Source: Chara braunii (lineage: Eukaryota > Streptophyta > Charophyceae > Charales > Characeae). From it: 36,034 bases of DNA. The DNA lies in contig BFEA01001086.1 in NCBI GenBank assembly GCA_003427395.1, forward strand, positions 50,818-86,851, read 5' to 3'. The notes below the pieces were generated by a model that saw only the letters and a program-made list of their open reading frames with translations, did no database searches and was not told the origin of the DNA. Positions 12,131 through 21,959 of this stretch are shown here, piece after piece (position 1 is the stretch's first letter; each line of letters begins with the position of its first letter). Both the position numbers and the translations under genes were made by a program.

Positions 12131-12264
12131 TTTCTAAAAGGAATGCTGCCCAATTTTTTTCTAATTTAGGAAGTTAGACAAAATATGACTTTGGAAAGTT
12201 AAAAATTATTTTTGTTTTCATGTTCAACATAGGATTCGTGTAAACCTAACAAAAAACATTGTAA

Positions 12265-12630
12265 GGTTTGCACTGTGTAGCATCGTGCTCGGGTTCGGTG
12301 ACCGAACTCGAAACGCGAACGAGCGCCGAAACTCTATGAACGCGAACATAAAAAGTATTAAAAAAAAACAAAAAACAATTCTGCAAAAATTCTGACAAAA
12401 ATATATGTTATGTAAAAAAATAATACAAACAACGTTTGCCTTGGAGGTACGCCCAAATTCCTAACCAAACTCGAGTTAAAACTCAAAAACAAAAAAACAA
12501 AAGTTTTTTTTTCTTTTTTTTTTAATATGTTCGGCCGAACACGTTCGGGTGGCGATCGGCCGAACACCCGAACATGTTCGGACATTCGAAAAAGCTCCGA
12601 TTATGTTCGGTGTGCTACACAGGGTTTGCA
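12265..12630. mobile_element. Short hAT-like non-autonomous element with 8-bp TSD
   Basis: The element spans 12273-12622 (350 bp). Its ends are a perfect 10-bp inverted repeat, CTGTGTAGCA at 12273-12282 and TGCTACACAG at 12613-12622. It is flanked by a perfect 8-bp direct duplication, GGTTTGCA, at 12265-12272 and 12623-12630. An 8-bp duplication with short terminal inverted repeats is the signature of hAT-superfamily insertions; no transposase is encoded. The interior is AT-rich with islands of TTCGGCCGAACA-type palindromes near both ends (12290-12330 and 12530-12610). A minus-strand frame at 12358-12585 inside it has no support as a gene. Confidence 0.8.
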
Positions 12631-12690
12631 TTAAAAAATTTTAAGATTTTATTAGTACATTTTTCAGACCTCCTACATGAACAAAATTCT

Positions 12691-13338
12691 ATGTAAAGCA
12701 GGGTTACCTGACCGAACGTTCGGGGGGGCCCGGGCTGGCCCCCGAACGTTCGGGCGTTCATGGGCCGAACACCTCCAGGTTCGGCCCCTGCCAAAAATAT
12801 TTCTGGGGCCTAAAAATAAGTTCTGTTTTCTGACTTTTGTTTTATGAGTTTTTTATGATGTAACCTACACGCCTATTAATTTTGAAGTCATTCTGCTAAG
12901 CCAAAAAAACATTAAAAATCGTCAAAGATGGGGGTGTCAAAACGTGCTCGCCCACTCACTGTTTTGTTTTTTTTCACTTTTAACTTTCTGTTTTCACCTT
13001 ATTTCGAAGCCTAAAAAAATTTATTATTTTTTGAAAAAACAATTATGAGTTACTGATTATGTAAACTACATATCTGTAAATTTTCAGGGCATTTGTCAAT
13101 GCAAAAAAATAATAAAAAATCGACAAAGATGGCGGTGTCGAAAAGGTGCTGGCACACGCACTCGTTTTAATTCTCTTTTTATTTTTTTATTTTTTTATCA
13201 CAGTGTTTATTTTCTGTATTTGATTTTTAATTCAAATTTCGTAAAGAATTTGGATGTAGTGCCCAGGCAAATGTTGTTGAGCTTATTTGTCTCCATAACA
13301 TATGTTTTTTTGGAATGTTTTAAAAACTTTTTTTTTTN

Positions 13339-13383
<45 letters not shown>

Positions 13384-13479
13384 GTCCGTGTTCGGCTCGA
13401 ACGGTCGAACGTCGGCCGAAGGGGTCCCGTACGTTCGGGCGTTCGGCCCATCCTGAACGCCGGCAACCCTCATGTGAAA
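12691..13479. mobile_element. Second, larger hAT-like non-autonomous element (decayed)
   Basis: The ends at 12699 (CAGGGTTACC) and 13471 (GGCAACCCTC) form an inverted repeat with about two mismatches. The flanks ATGTAAAG (12691-12698) and ATGTGAAA (13472-13479) match at six of eight positions, fitting an old 8-bp duplication. Near both ends are palindromic CCGAACGTTCGG islands. The interior holds a direct repeat about 200 bp apart (around 12900-12935 and 13103-13138, both AAAAATCGwCAAAGATGG) and a poly(T) tract of about 55 with one N (13328-13382). The segment 13240-13320 matches the reverse strand of the element at 12273-12622, so the two are one family. Confidence 0.65.
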
Positions 13480-13589
13480 TAAATTACCTTCAAAAAATTA
13501 CTGCCTTGCAAAACAGCGTTTGTTCAAGAATCGAAATATCTCAATTTTTTGTTTATCTTTAAAAATCATATTTATAATTGTTTAAGGTA

Positions 13590-13850
13590 TGTAGCATAAC
13601 GAATTTATTCGGGGGTTTCCCAAACACACACATGTTATCTTGTTCATGAATAAATTCACTTCGATATGTTTTCTCATACGCGAACGAATATATTATTTTT
13701 TAGTATTTTTTATTACAATAATTTTTTATTTATTAATTTTAAATCGTGGTTGGCTAAGAATTTAAAGATGTCTCCCAAGCAAAAGTTGTTTGAATTCTTC
13801 TTTTACATAACATATATTTTTTGACAAGGGTTTTATAGTTAACTTAAAAA
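13590..13850. mobile_element. Fragment related to the two hAT-like elements
   Basis: The stretch around 13765-13830 (GTCTCCCAAGCAAAAGTTGT, then ACATAACATATATTTTTTGA) matches the interior of both neighbouring hAT-like elements. The left part near 13590 has GTAGCATAACGAAT, similar to the GTAGCATCG end of the first element. The right end and any target-site duplication were not found. It looks like a third, eroded copy. Confidence 0.45.
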
Positions 13851-15085
13851 TAAAGTTATATTAATTTATAGTTGTATAAACTAGTTTTCGCAAAGCCTGA
13901 TTTTTACCAAATTGTTGAAAGCGACTTATAGTTCTATAAATGAGTATTCACTGAAACTATTTTTTTTTAACATCTTTCGAGTTCGTCTTGCAGTCCTTAA
14001 AGATTGTTTTATTTGAGCTATGTTTTTTGTCAATGTACTAAGAACGACTTATAGTCTTATAACATGATCTTTGTTGGAGATAATTTTCTTGCGTACTTTG
14101 AGAATCGTTAGACTTTTTGCTCGTTTTTTTAGCCCCTCTAACGAGAAACAGTTAAAAACGCTCTCTTTTGTGTGTCAAAAATAACAATTCGACTTCCGGT
14201 TTTTCATTCTGTAAAAAATGTTAGGTTTTGTGGTTTTGTTAGGTTTTTACGAATTCAATGTTGTTCGGGTTGATATGAATTATGAAAAGGCACTTTTCCT
14301 ACGGGAAGCGCTGCCGAAATTTTCTTAGTTTAAAGGAGTTAGATTATATTATGACAAGTGACGATTCTAATGATTGGGGAGATTCTGCCAGAAGTCTACC
14401 TTTCTTCGAGCATTAGCTTGGAGGTAGATGTAGACTTAGTTATCAGAAATATTTTGAGTGAGCGTGTGATATGGGTATTTATTCTCCATACACTTATAAG
14501 CTTAGTTTGGAAATCGACTTGTCTTGTGTTACATGTCTTTTTTATCGTTTCGATTTAGGATTGAGACTAGATTCAGCTTGATCCTACGAGGATCATCTAC
14601 AGTTATTATTGATAACAAGTCGGTTGGTTGATCGCCGACTTGTCGGCTCACGACACCACTTTGCTTACACTTGTACCTCAACTTGATTGCCTTAGCCCTG
14701 ATATGTTATATATTTTTTTTAGGGTTTTAACCGCACTTCTTTTAATGGTCATTATAAAAGACTTATGAGATTTATGGAAGGTTGGACATTGAATGGGGCT
14801 TGAGTGTGAGGCGTGGTGTGAGTTACATGGAACAGTAAAGTTGACCACATTGGTGTATGGCAATGTGGCTATTGTGTGTGTCTGTGTTTTATGCAGGTTA
14901 GTATTTGGAGCTTGGTATATGGGTCAAACATTGGAGACAGTGAGAATGACAACCATATGATGCACGATTTGCATACCTAATGGGTTTATGTTTTCCCTTC
15001 TTTTATTTTATCTCGAGTTCTGATTTGATATATGAGTGTTGGAATGTTTATTTATTTATTTAGTGATTTTGCTTTTTAATTTTGA
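13851..15085. other. AT-rich, no gene; contains a scrap of the 10.7/16.5 kb repeat
   Basis: Mostly AT-rich sequence with recurring GACTTATAGT words (13922, 14047). At about 14290-14350 the sequence CTACGGGAAGCGCTGCCGAA, followed by AAAGGAGTTAGA, matches the right-hand part of copies A and B, so a third partial copy of that repeat is present. No coding region is supported. Confidence 0.5.
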
Positions 15086-16518
15086 TAGTTAGACGTTGGA
15101 GTCTGTGGCAGACGTCAAAGTCAAACCCCTTGACTCCTCTCCACTTCAAAGATAATGGAGTTGGTCTCAAGGGCAATAAGAGACGATTGTCATCACAAGT
15201 ACGAACCTGTGTAGCACCCACTCTCTGCAGGGTGCAGAAGAGGGTGTGGTTCTCAACCACACTTGGCGGTTGTCCAGCGTCGAGAGATCATTCCCTCAAG
15301 GCGCGTGTCAGCCGACACTTGAGTGTCGAATGCGACCCTCGAGATTAACGAGGACTGCATGAGTATGGGTACTACATAGTACGCCATCATTGCGGCTGCT
15401 TGCGTATGCTTGCATTGCGAGTCGATATGAGATTAGTCATGCGTCCGCGCGGTTTTGTACTAAGTCTCTTGCTCGACGCCTATCCGATTTCGGATTTCCA
15501 CATCGGAGAATTATGGGATGACTACTAAGGGACTAGGAGTCTTGTCGCGTTGTGTGTTCTGTGTAATCCTGTATATGTATGTGTATGTGTGTGTGTGTTT
15601 ATTTTTATGTTCTTTAGAGTGGTGTATGTGTGGTGTGTCAGATGCGTCCTAGTCGACCGACGACGAGTCACACTTGGGACCTCAGCCCCCCAAGGCGTCG
15701 ATTCGCGTGTGGGTCCGATCGAGGCGCAAAACCGCGCGTACCCCCTATACTACAGCGAACGAGAAACGCCCTCGGCTGGTCCACCTCTTCTATTGCAACT
15801 GATTAGCTTTCGTACTGTGGATTGGTAGCTCGACGGGGATACGCCTACCAAAGGGAGATGACAGCTCCCGTAAGGTGGAGGTAAGTCGTGCTTCGCGTAG
15901 GCCCTATCCTGTCGTAGGGGTTCGCGAGAGGTATGGTTGGCGCACTCAGCCGGAGCGATTTGAGGAAGCTCCATATGTATTCGTGACGAGGATCAGACCA
16001 ACTCCTGCGTGACGTGGTCGGGAGGGTCCTGCCCCAATTTGTGCGGTGCCGGACCAATGCGCTCAACAACGTCCCTCACATCAATGATTGCGGCCCACAG
16101 AGATCAGTCGGGCACTCCAGTCGGGCTTAACCGTACCGCAGCATAATATTTAGAAGTGTTATTTTCCTTTGCCAACTTCCTAGAAAGCAGTCCCAAGGTC
16201 ACTTTGTCGGTTCGCAACCTGTGATAAAGAGATGTCTCACCTTCCTACATCTATATATCACTCTACCTGCTCACTGCCTACACTAAGAACGCCAACTCAT
16301 ATTGTCTTTCTAAAACAGAAACGCACTCAACCCATGTGGCTAAATGATACCCCCTTAAACCGTTGATAAATAAAGCCTGACCAGATAGATTCAATAAGTA
16401 AAATTTCTCTCAAGAGTTTGAATTGCATAGATTTGTTCGGTCCAATGCAGTCACCCTTTAAAAAATAAATCAAAAAAAAAAATATAATAATAAATTAATC
16501 CACATGTATTTTTTTCCA
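15086..16518. other. GC-richer non-coding block with several perfect short hairpins
   Basis: Composition shifts here to near-balanced GC with many CG words. Three perfect stem-loops are visible: 15244-15262 (GTGTGGTT, loop CTC, AACCACAC), 15305-15318 (GTGTC, loop AGCC, GACAC) and 15482-15495 (ATCCGA, loop TT, TCGGAT). A short (GT)n tract lies at about 15571-15600. No rRNA, tRNA or snRNA that I know matches. Short frames have no motif. It might be part of a long terminal repeat or an uncharacterised non-coding RNA, but I saw no second copy. Confidence 0.4.
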
Positions 16519-16836
16519 CTCACCAATTGCGAGAGCTCTGCCGGAACCTAGGCGAGGTTTTGAAGGCAGCCTGGGGGAACTGACAGGTGTATCGTTCTCA
16601 ATCTGTATGACCCATTATACCCTTGTTTGACTATTTCCCCTTAGTTTCACTGATTGTATGTATGTGTTTCCCCTATGATTTTTGCTTTTGTTCATGATTA
16701 ATCAGACTGAATGAAAAGAATGCATGTGTGAAGTTTAAGTTTTCCTTTATTTTTTACTGAAAGCATACTAAGGAATGAACTAGGCAGAAGGTGGGAGGAA
16801 GGCAGATTGCATGTGTTTGGCCGGGTCAACCAAGGA

Positions 16837-17450
16837 CTGAGCATTGTTTCTAAGCTGAATGGCCTAGGGCTATGTTTACTTAACTGTTTTCTGAAGGGCC
16901 AGATATTGTTTATAAGTTGAATGACCTAGTTGCTCTATTTATTTCTGAGGGTTTGCTTGGCTGAAGAGTTTAATTTTTTGTTTTATTTTGAGGGAGGATT
17001 TCTGGTCTAAGGCTAAGCATTGTTTCTAAGCTGAATGGTTGCCTGAAGCCGCGCACATAAGTATAATTTGAGTATAACTGAAAATACATTATTTATACTT
17101 GCATGCGAACTGACAGTTGGACATTGTTTCTAAGCTGAATGGTCCAACGCTAAGCCGTATCACTAAGAAGAGAAGAAAAATTACAAAGTATAATTGGAAG
17201 TAATTTAGGCAAGCTGAGCATTGTTTATAAGTTGAATGGCTCGGTCCCCTGCCCATATTTTCATTTTTTTTTAAAACAAAATCAGAAAATTATTAAATTT
17301 TGGATATTAAACAGTTCAGGGCGACTAGACATTGTTTCTAAGCTGAATGGTCTAGTCATATGCCCAAAGAAGAGAAAAGTAGTTGTGCAACCTGTTCGTG
17401 TATATCCTAAAGGCATGCTACACATTGTTTCTAAGTTGAATGGTCTAGCA
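16837..17450 (+). other. Hairpin array in copy B (five clear, two weak stem-loops)
   Basis: The 19-base loop ATTGTTTCTAAGCTGAATG (TATAAGTTG variants included) recurs seven times, each time between arms that pair. 17116-17148: GTTGGAC with GTCCAAC. 17213-17245: GCTGAGC with GCTCGGT, counting two G-U pairs. 17323-17357: GACTAGAC with GTCTAGTC. 17416-17450: TGCTACAC with GTCTAGCA, one mismatch. 16837-16867: CTGAGC with GCCTAG, one mismatch and one G-U. Weaker ones lie at about 16899-16929 and 17011-17043. The loop is the same within this copy but differs from the loop used throughout copy A. Confidence 0.75.
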
Positions 17451-17558
17451 CTACGCAATATGTAAGTTGGGTATAAGGGTTAAATCATCTGAAAGATTCA
17501 TAAACTATCTATAAGGATTTTGACTTGGGGATGGTGAGAGTACTTACTCCATGTGGTT

Positions 17559-17651
17559 TGGCCTTGCATGTGGCTAAGTGAGATCACTACCGAGTCTGAG
17601 TTTTAGTTTGATAGGTAGTTGCTTTAGTTGCTCGTCACGTGCTAGAGCCAT
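17559..17651 (+). other. Best-conserved block of the A/B repeat, box-A-like motif
   Basis: This block and 11803-11893 are clearly more alike than the rest of the two copies. Both contain TGGCTrAGTG (17571 and 11815), close to the pol III box A consensus, and a GyTCGyCAC sequence about 55-60 bases downstream that only loosely resembles box B. Function is unknown; the pol III idea is inference. Confidence 0.35.
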
Positions 17652-17850
17652 AGGAGTTGTTTGCAATTTTTGCATTTTCTGGGACCATTTGTTATACTTG
17701 GTCTTGTATAAATCTTGGTAAGCTACTTTCTCTACGGGAAGCCTTACCGAAATTTCTACAAAACCAAGGACTTAGTCAGATTTTGTCTTTTCAAAGTTCA
17801 ACTTGTCTGGCTTTTTGGCTTAGTAAAAATATGGAAAGTTAGATAAAATT

Positions 17851-18955
17851 GGAGCAGACGAAGGGTCGAGCAGGCAAAGAGTTTGTGTGTCGTGCATGAA
17901 GGGGTGGTTAGTTTCCCCTTCCACTGGCAGTAGCGTGTCGTCACGATGTTGCTGGCCTCCGATTTGGTGGCGTTGGGTTATGGTCCTGTCCGTGGCGGGA
18001 GGCATCGTGTTCTTGAAGGGGTGGTCATCTGCGTTGGCGTCGTTGTGTGCGTCGCCCCGTTTTGTGGAACTGGGGAGCTCATGGCGAGGTGGGTGTTTCG
18101 CTGAGGGTTGGCGTGCATGAGGCGGCGTGTGTGGGCACACGGGTAGATGGCGATAGCGCAGTCAAATGCGTCGTTGCCAGGGGCGACGTCACGCAAGTGT
18201 ACGTGGCGATCGTAATTGTCATGTAGTATGCTGTCACCTCGGGTGACATGTCTGGGTGTCAGAGTCGAATCCGACATTGTGTGTTCTGTTTTTCCGAAGT
18301 TGGGATCGAAGTTGAGATGAACACTACATTTTTTTCCAAAGTGTTTCATCTTCTGCTTTTACTGCGAGTCACATCAATTTAACAACATTTCATGTGACCT
18401 ATTTTCTGTTGCATGGCTTGTTCTCTTATTCGACACCGATTGAAACGACAATATTTGCACGACATTGTGTGTGTCATTTGTATTGCCTTCAGTTGTTCTT
18501 ACATTTGCATTGTCGTCGTTGTATGTATCGACTTCCCAAAGACTCCTATGAACATCCCTCACTTTCTGATCATCCATCGGTTCAAGAAAGAAGCCCTTAC
18601 CCCTTTCCATGCCCCTGACCATAACATATAGAAATTCGAATGAAACCGGAAAAAAAACAAGCACCGCAAAGCTATAAAATTCATGAATAAAGTTGAAGAA
18701 TTAGATGTTTGCTTCAACAGATGACACAATGAGTGATCCATTTTCGAAAAGAAAAACAAGGAAAGGTTTATGAAACACCCCTATGACAATAGTTCCACCA
18801 CAGCAACGACCCGCAACACGAGAACGTCCCCTCCCATGATCGATCCCCCCCCCCCCACAACCACCCCCCCCACTGCCCCCCCCCCCAATCCCACTTAACC
18901 ATCTCTCCGGGACAAACGACGACCACCATATCCCACCCTGCGATGGCCGTGTCCA
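17851..18955. other. No gene recognised; C-homopolymer tract
   Basis: Short frames on both strands lack motifs. Positions 18846-18890 are almost pure C with a few A and T. The segment directly follows the end of copy B and precedes the 3' end of the minus-strand gene at 18956. Confidence 0.4.
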
Positions 18956-20695
18956 CTATGCGGCCGTCTTAGAAGACTCCAGAAATTCTTCGACGGCCAC
19001 GTCGAAGACGAGCGCCACGAACGCTTCATCAACCCCCTCCCCCGGCTTCGTCATCGCCTTTCTCTTCTTCTTCCTCATCCGGGGGGCCTGTACCCAGCCA
19101 ATCGAGCTTCTTGGCGTCCATGGGGGAAGGCAAGTTGGCGTCATGTGAGAACTTAACGCCGCAAGACGCCCAGTCGGGGATGTACAACGGAGGGTCTATC
19201 AAAGTCATGGGGGGTCTCGCCAACTTGTCCGTGATGACGGTAGCAGCTTGCAGGATATAGCGACGCGCATCGAATGAACGATGCATGGATGCCACAAGCA
19301 TTGGCTTCATTGTGAGTTGAACAAAAACCCATGCGTCGTAGTGCGCGCGATGATCGTCCCCGCTCATCCGTATGAACCACATGGTCGTCGCGAGCATTAT
19401 CCTCATAGCGTCCGCAACGCTCTTCAACCTTTCGTACGACACCCGCCCGCCATCGATCCCCTCCGCCATGCTCACGGCGCTAGTGAAAGCCCCCACCCGT
19501 CGCTGGATGCTCTCCTCCTGATACGCCGCCAAGTCGTCGTCGTTCTCATGCATGTCTTCGATGTCGGCTCGGACGAACAACAGTGGCAACTTCATATCCG
19601 TGTCCAGCGTAATGTGGAACACCATGGAGCTCACACATATACACCAATCCTCCCCCGTCCACATGGCGCGAGCGATGTCAGTGGCCACGTGGTTCAATGC
19701 GTACCCGTATGCAGCGTGGTACCCCCGTTGCCCGCTCGTCGACTTGAAGACCCACCCGTGGATCACCCGCAAAGCGATGGTCTGCACCTTGAACGGCCTC
19801 TCCTTTGCAGTGTTCAACTCCGTTTCATCCTCGATTTTCTGCTGCGGGATGGTGGTATGAGGCAAGACGATGCTTTGACGAATGGTCAGAGGCTGCACTC
19901 CCCGTGCCACCGCCACAAGATACAGGCCTGGTTCCTGTATCAACTTGACTATGGCGTTTCTTCGGTTTCGTTCCAGAAGCGTAAGTCATTTACCCACAAC
20001 TTCGACGCCGCCTCCATTCGAACCCGTGCATCCCGCCGCCACATCCTGTTCACCAGCGCTTCATCGTCCTCCCCCTCTCCAACGACATCCCCTGCCCTCG
20101 CGGCATCTCTCGCATGTGAAGCCCCCCCCCACAGCGGCCCCCTGCGCCTCCTATGCAGGAGAACGGTTCCTGTTCCCTTGAGCGACCGCTTGCGAACCAC
20201 CTGCAACGTCTGCAGCCGTCCGTTGTCGCAGGGTTGCTGGTTTTCGTGCGTGGACCGCAGGCTCGTGCTCGTCCGAGGCGTCGTTGACACGTGGAACGGC
20301 CGCGCGATGCGGCTGTACAATGCCAACTGCCAAGCCCTCCCTCGATGTCGCCGCGGCTTCCACATCCATGACGTCGGCAGCTCATGCGCGACCTCCTCCA
20401 CGTCGTCTTTTGCAGGAGCTTCAATTCCCCCCTCTTTGATTCGGATGCCTCCCCCCGTTCGCCTCACCGTCCTCTTTAACGGTGCTTCCTCCTCTTCCTC
20501 GAAGTCGCTCCTCTCCTGCGGTGCAACCTCCTCCCCAACCCATTCGTCATCTGCGGTGCTTCCTGCATCCGAGGGCCCACCTTGGACGACCTTCCTCTTC
20601 TTGTTGGCGTTGTGTCGGCCCTTTTTCTCCTGCATCGCCGCTTCCATTGCCTGGTTGGTGGTGTTCTTGCCGCGTCCAGCGCCGTGGGACGACAT
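18956..20695 (-). pseudogene. Unrecognised lineage-specific gene, broken by small indels
   Basis: I do not know the function. The likely start is the ATG at 20695 (MSSHGAGRGKNTTNQAMEAA), which opens a hydrophilic region with basic (KKRK) and acidic (FEEEEEAP) patches. A C-terminal region of roughly 330 residues is well ordered in composition, with Trp-containing helices (VNRMWRRDARVRM, LWVNDLRFWNE) and segments such as IALRVIHGWVFKS and GYHAAYGYALNHVATDI. It is broken at about 19950, where FWNETEET and IVKLIQEPGLYL lie in different frames (one base missing), and at about 19038-19045, where one extra base separates the Gly run from DEAFVALVFDVAVEEFLES, which ends at a stop at 18956. No catalytic motif is seen. 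It lies 1.6 kb downstream of the trihelix-like gene on the same strand, so the two may form a unit. A 606-codon plus-strand frame over the same DNA is a shadow. Confidence 0.6.
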
Positions 20696-20761
20696 GGCGC
20701 ACAACACAACCGCTCGCCGACTAACCAATTGCAAATCCGAAAAGCACGGTTCGTTGTCCAT

Positions 20762-20865
20762 GTCGACGGTGATGATGACGGCGGCAGCGATGACGATGGC
20801 GACGAAGATGATGGCCGCGATGTCGTTGACGATGTCGATGATAGAGACGAAGATGACGATCAAGG
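20762..20865. repeat. GAY-rich trinucleotide tract (GATGACG-type)
   Basis: Imperfect repeats of GAT/GAC/GCG codons, upstream of the ATG at 20695 on the minus strand. On the minus strand it reads as an Ile/Val/Ala-rich hydrophobic run, a by-product of the repeat. Confidence 0.7.
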
Positions 20866-21388
20866 TGCTGCGGACGGAAAGGCAAGATGACAACGATGGC
20901 AGCGATGGCGATGTCGTATTGTCGACTCGACGACAACCACTTGCACGTTTCGCAGCGAGATTAGAGCGGTTAACTGCACGCGCAAGCGGCGACCCCGCTG
21001 GAAGGCTTGGACAGTCGAGGGTGGTGGAGTACAGCGCGCAACTACTTTCATTTCGCGGAAAAAGCGATGCACGGGCAGGAGGCAGGAACAGGCGAACGTG
21101 AGTGCGAGATGGCGAGAAGGCTGGCGTATGGAGTCTGAAGCGGGCGTCTAGAGTCCCATCGTGGATTTGACGAGGACGCCCACATCCTCTCAAATACGTG
21201 CGAGGCGGTGTGCATCTGTCGACCACAACCTTTCTTGTTGCTGTCCTTGGTGAACGGTGGAGAGGGATAGACCCCGCGCGGCAGCACGACAGGACACCAA
21301 CTGCTAAGCCACACGACGCGAATGGACATCCCCACCCACACCACCCCGATCTGCCTATCTCCAAACCACCCGCCGGCTCCCGCCCCCA

Positions 21389-21590
21389 AAAACCCCCCCC
21401 CCCAACCCCCGCCCCGAAAGCCTGCCCCCTTCCCCCCCCAACACTCCCCCATCCCCGACGACGTTGAGACAACTCCCATATCCCGCCCCCCCCGAACATA
21501 CCCAACCGCACACCACCCCCGTCCACCCCCCCGCCCCCCCCCCCCCCCCAATACCAAAAAAGGGGGGGGGGGGGGGGGGGGGGGGGGCGG
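21389..21590. repeat. Poly-C / poly-G block
   Basis: A C-rich stretch with many C runs ends in C16 at 21534-21549. Twelve bases later comes G26 at 21562-21587. The two runs can pair as a hairpin, and the strands can form G-quadruplex or i-motif structures. It lies about 900 bases upstream of the minus-strand ATG at 20695. Pro- or Gly-rich frames across it are not genes. Confidence 0.9.
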
Positions 21591-21917
21591 GGTTCAGGCA
21601 ACCCCCCATCGACTTCCGACAACCGCCACCCCAACCGAAGGAGTTACGTGGGCATGAAAAAATTAAAAAAAAGAAAGAACAGGTTTTCACATCTGCAATT
21701 GCAATGAATCGACAGCCACTGTGCGGGACGATTAACAACGAACACAATGAACACATCTGCATCGACGATGGTGTGAGGGTATTCACCATTTCATATTTCT
21801 GCAAATTTCGTTTGCGAAAACAACAACAGCATTCCATACAAGGACCGCATTAAAGACAACACCTTTAATACACGTTTGCATTCCATTTAGGGAGATGACC
21901 CCAAAACACATGCTGTT

Positions 21918-21918
<1 letters not shown>

Positions 21919-21956
<38 letters not shown>
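21919..21956. repeat. Short (GA)n microsatellite
   Basis: About 18 GA units ending in GCGAGAA. It lies between the two broken minus-strand genes. Confidence 0.95.

Positions 21957-21959
<3 letters not shown>

Larger units (their letters stand above)
16519..17850 (+). repeat. Unrecognised 1.3-kb repeat, copy B
   Basis: Diverged counterpart of copy A, in the same orientation and about 5.8 kb downstream. It begins with GCGAGAGCTCTGCCGGAAC and ends near GTTCAACTTG and AAAATATGGAAAGTT. The 90-base block at 17559-17651 is the best-kept part. The hairpin-array region differs most, because the loops differ as a set. Frames are not shared with copy A. Confidence 0.8.

Noticed and set aside
13207-13562. 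Lys/Phe-repeat frames around the poly(T) tract
   Set aside because: They translate a homopolymer containing an N and lie inside a non-autonomous element.
15086-16150. rRNA or tRNA gene
   Set aside because: The GC-richer block and hairpins prompted a look, but I could match no conserved rRNA word, tRNA box pair or CCA-type arm.
11084-17450. CRISPR-like array
   Set aside because: Repeats with spacing of 60-280 bp might suggest one, but the spacing is irregular, the arms of each unit are unique inverted pairs, and the setting is a eukaryotic repeat with LINE and SINE insertions.
19281-21101. 606-codon plus-strand frame, the second longest in the window
   Set aside because: It lies opposite the minus-strand gene at 18956-20695, which has better composition and a coherent domain. 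The plus frame is His/Pro/Arg-rich with no motif, typical of a shadow of GC-rich coding DNA.
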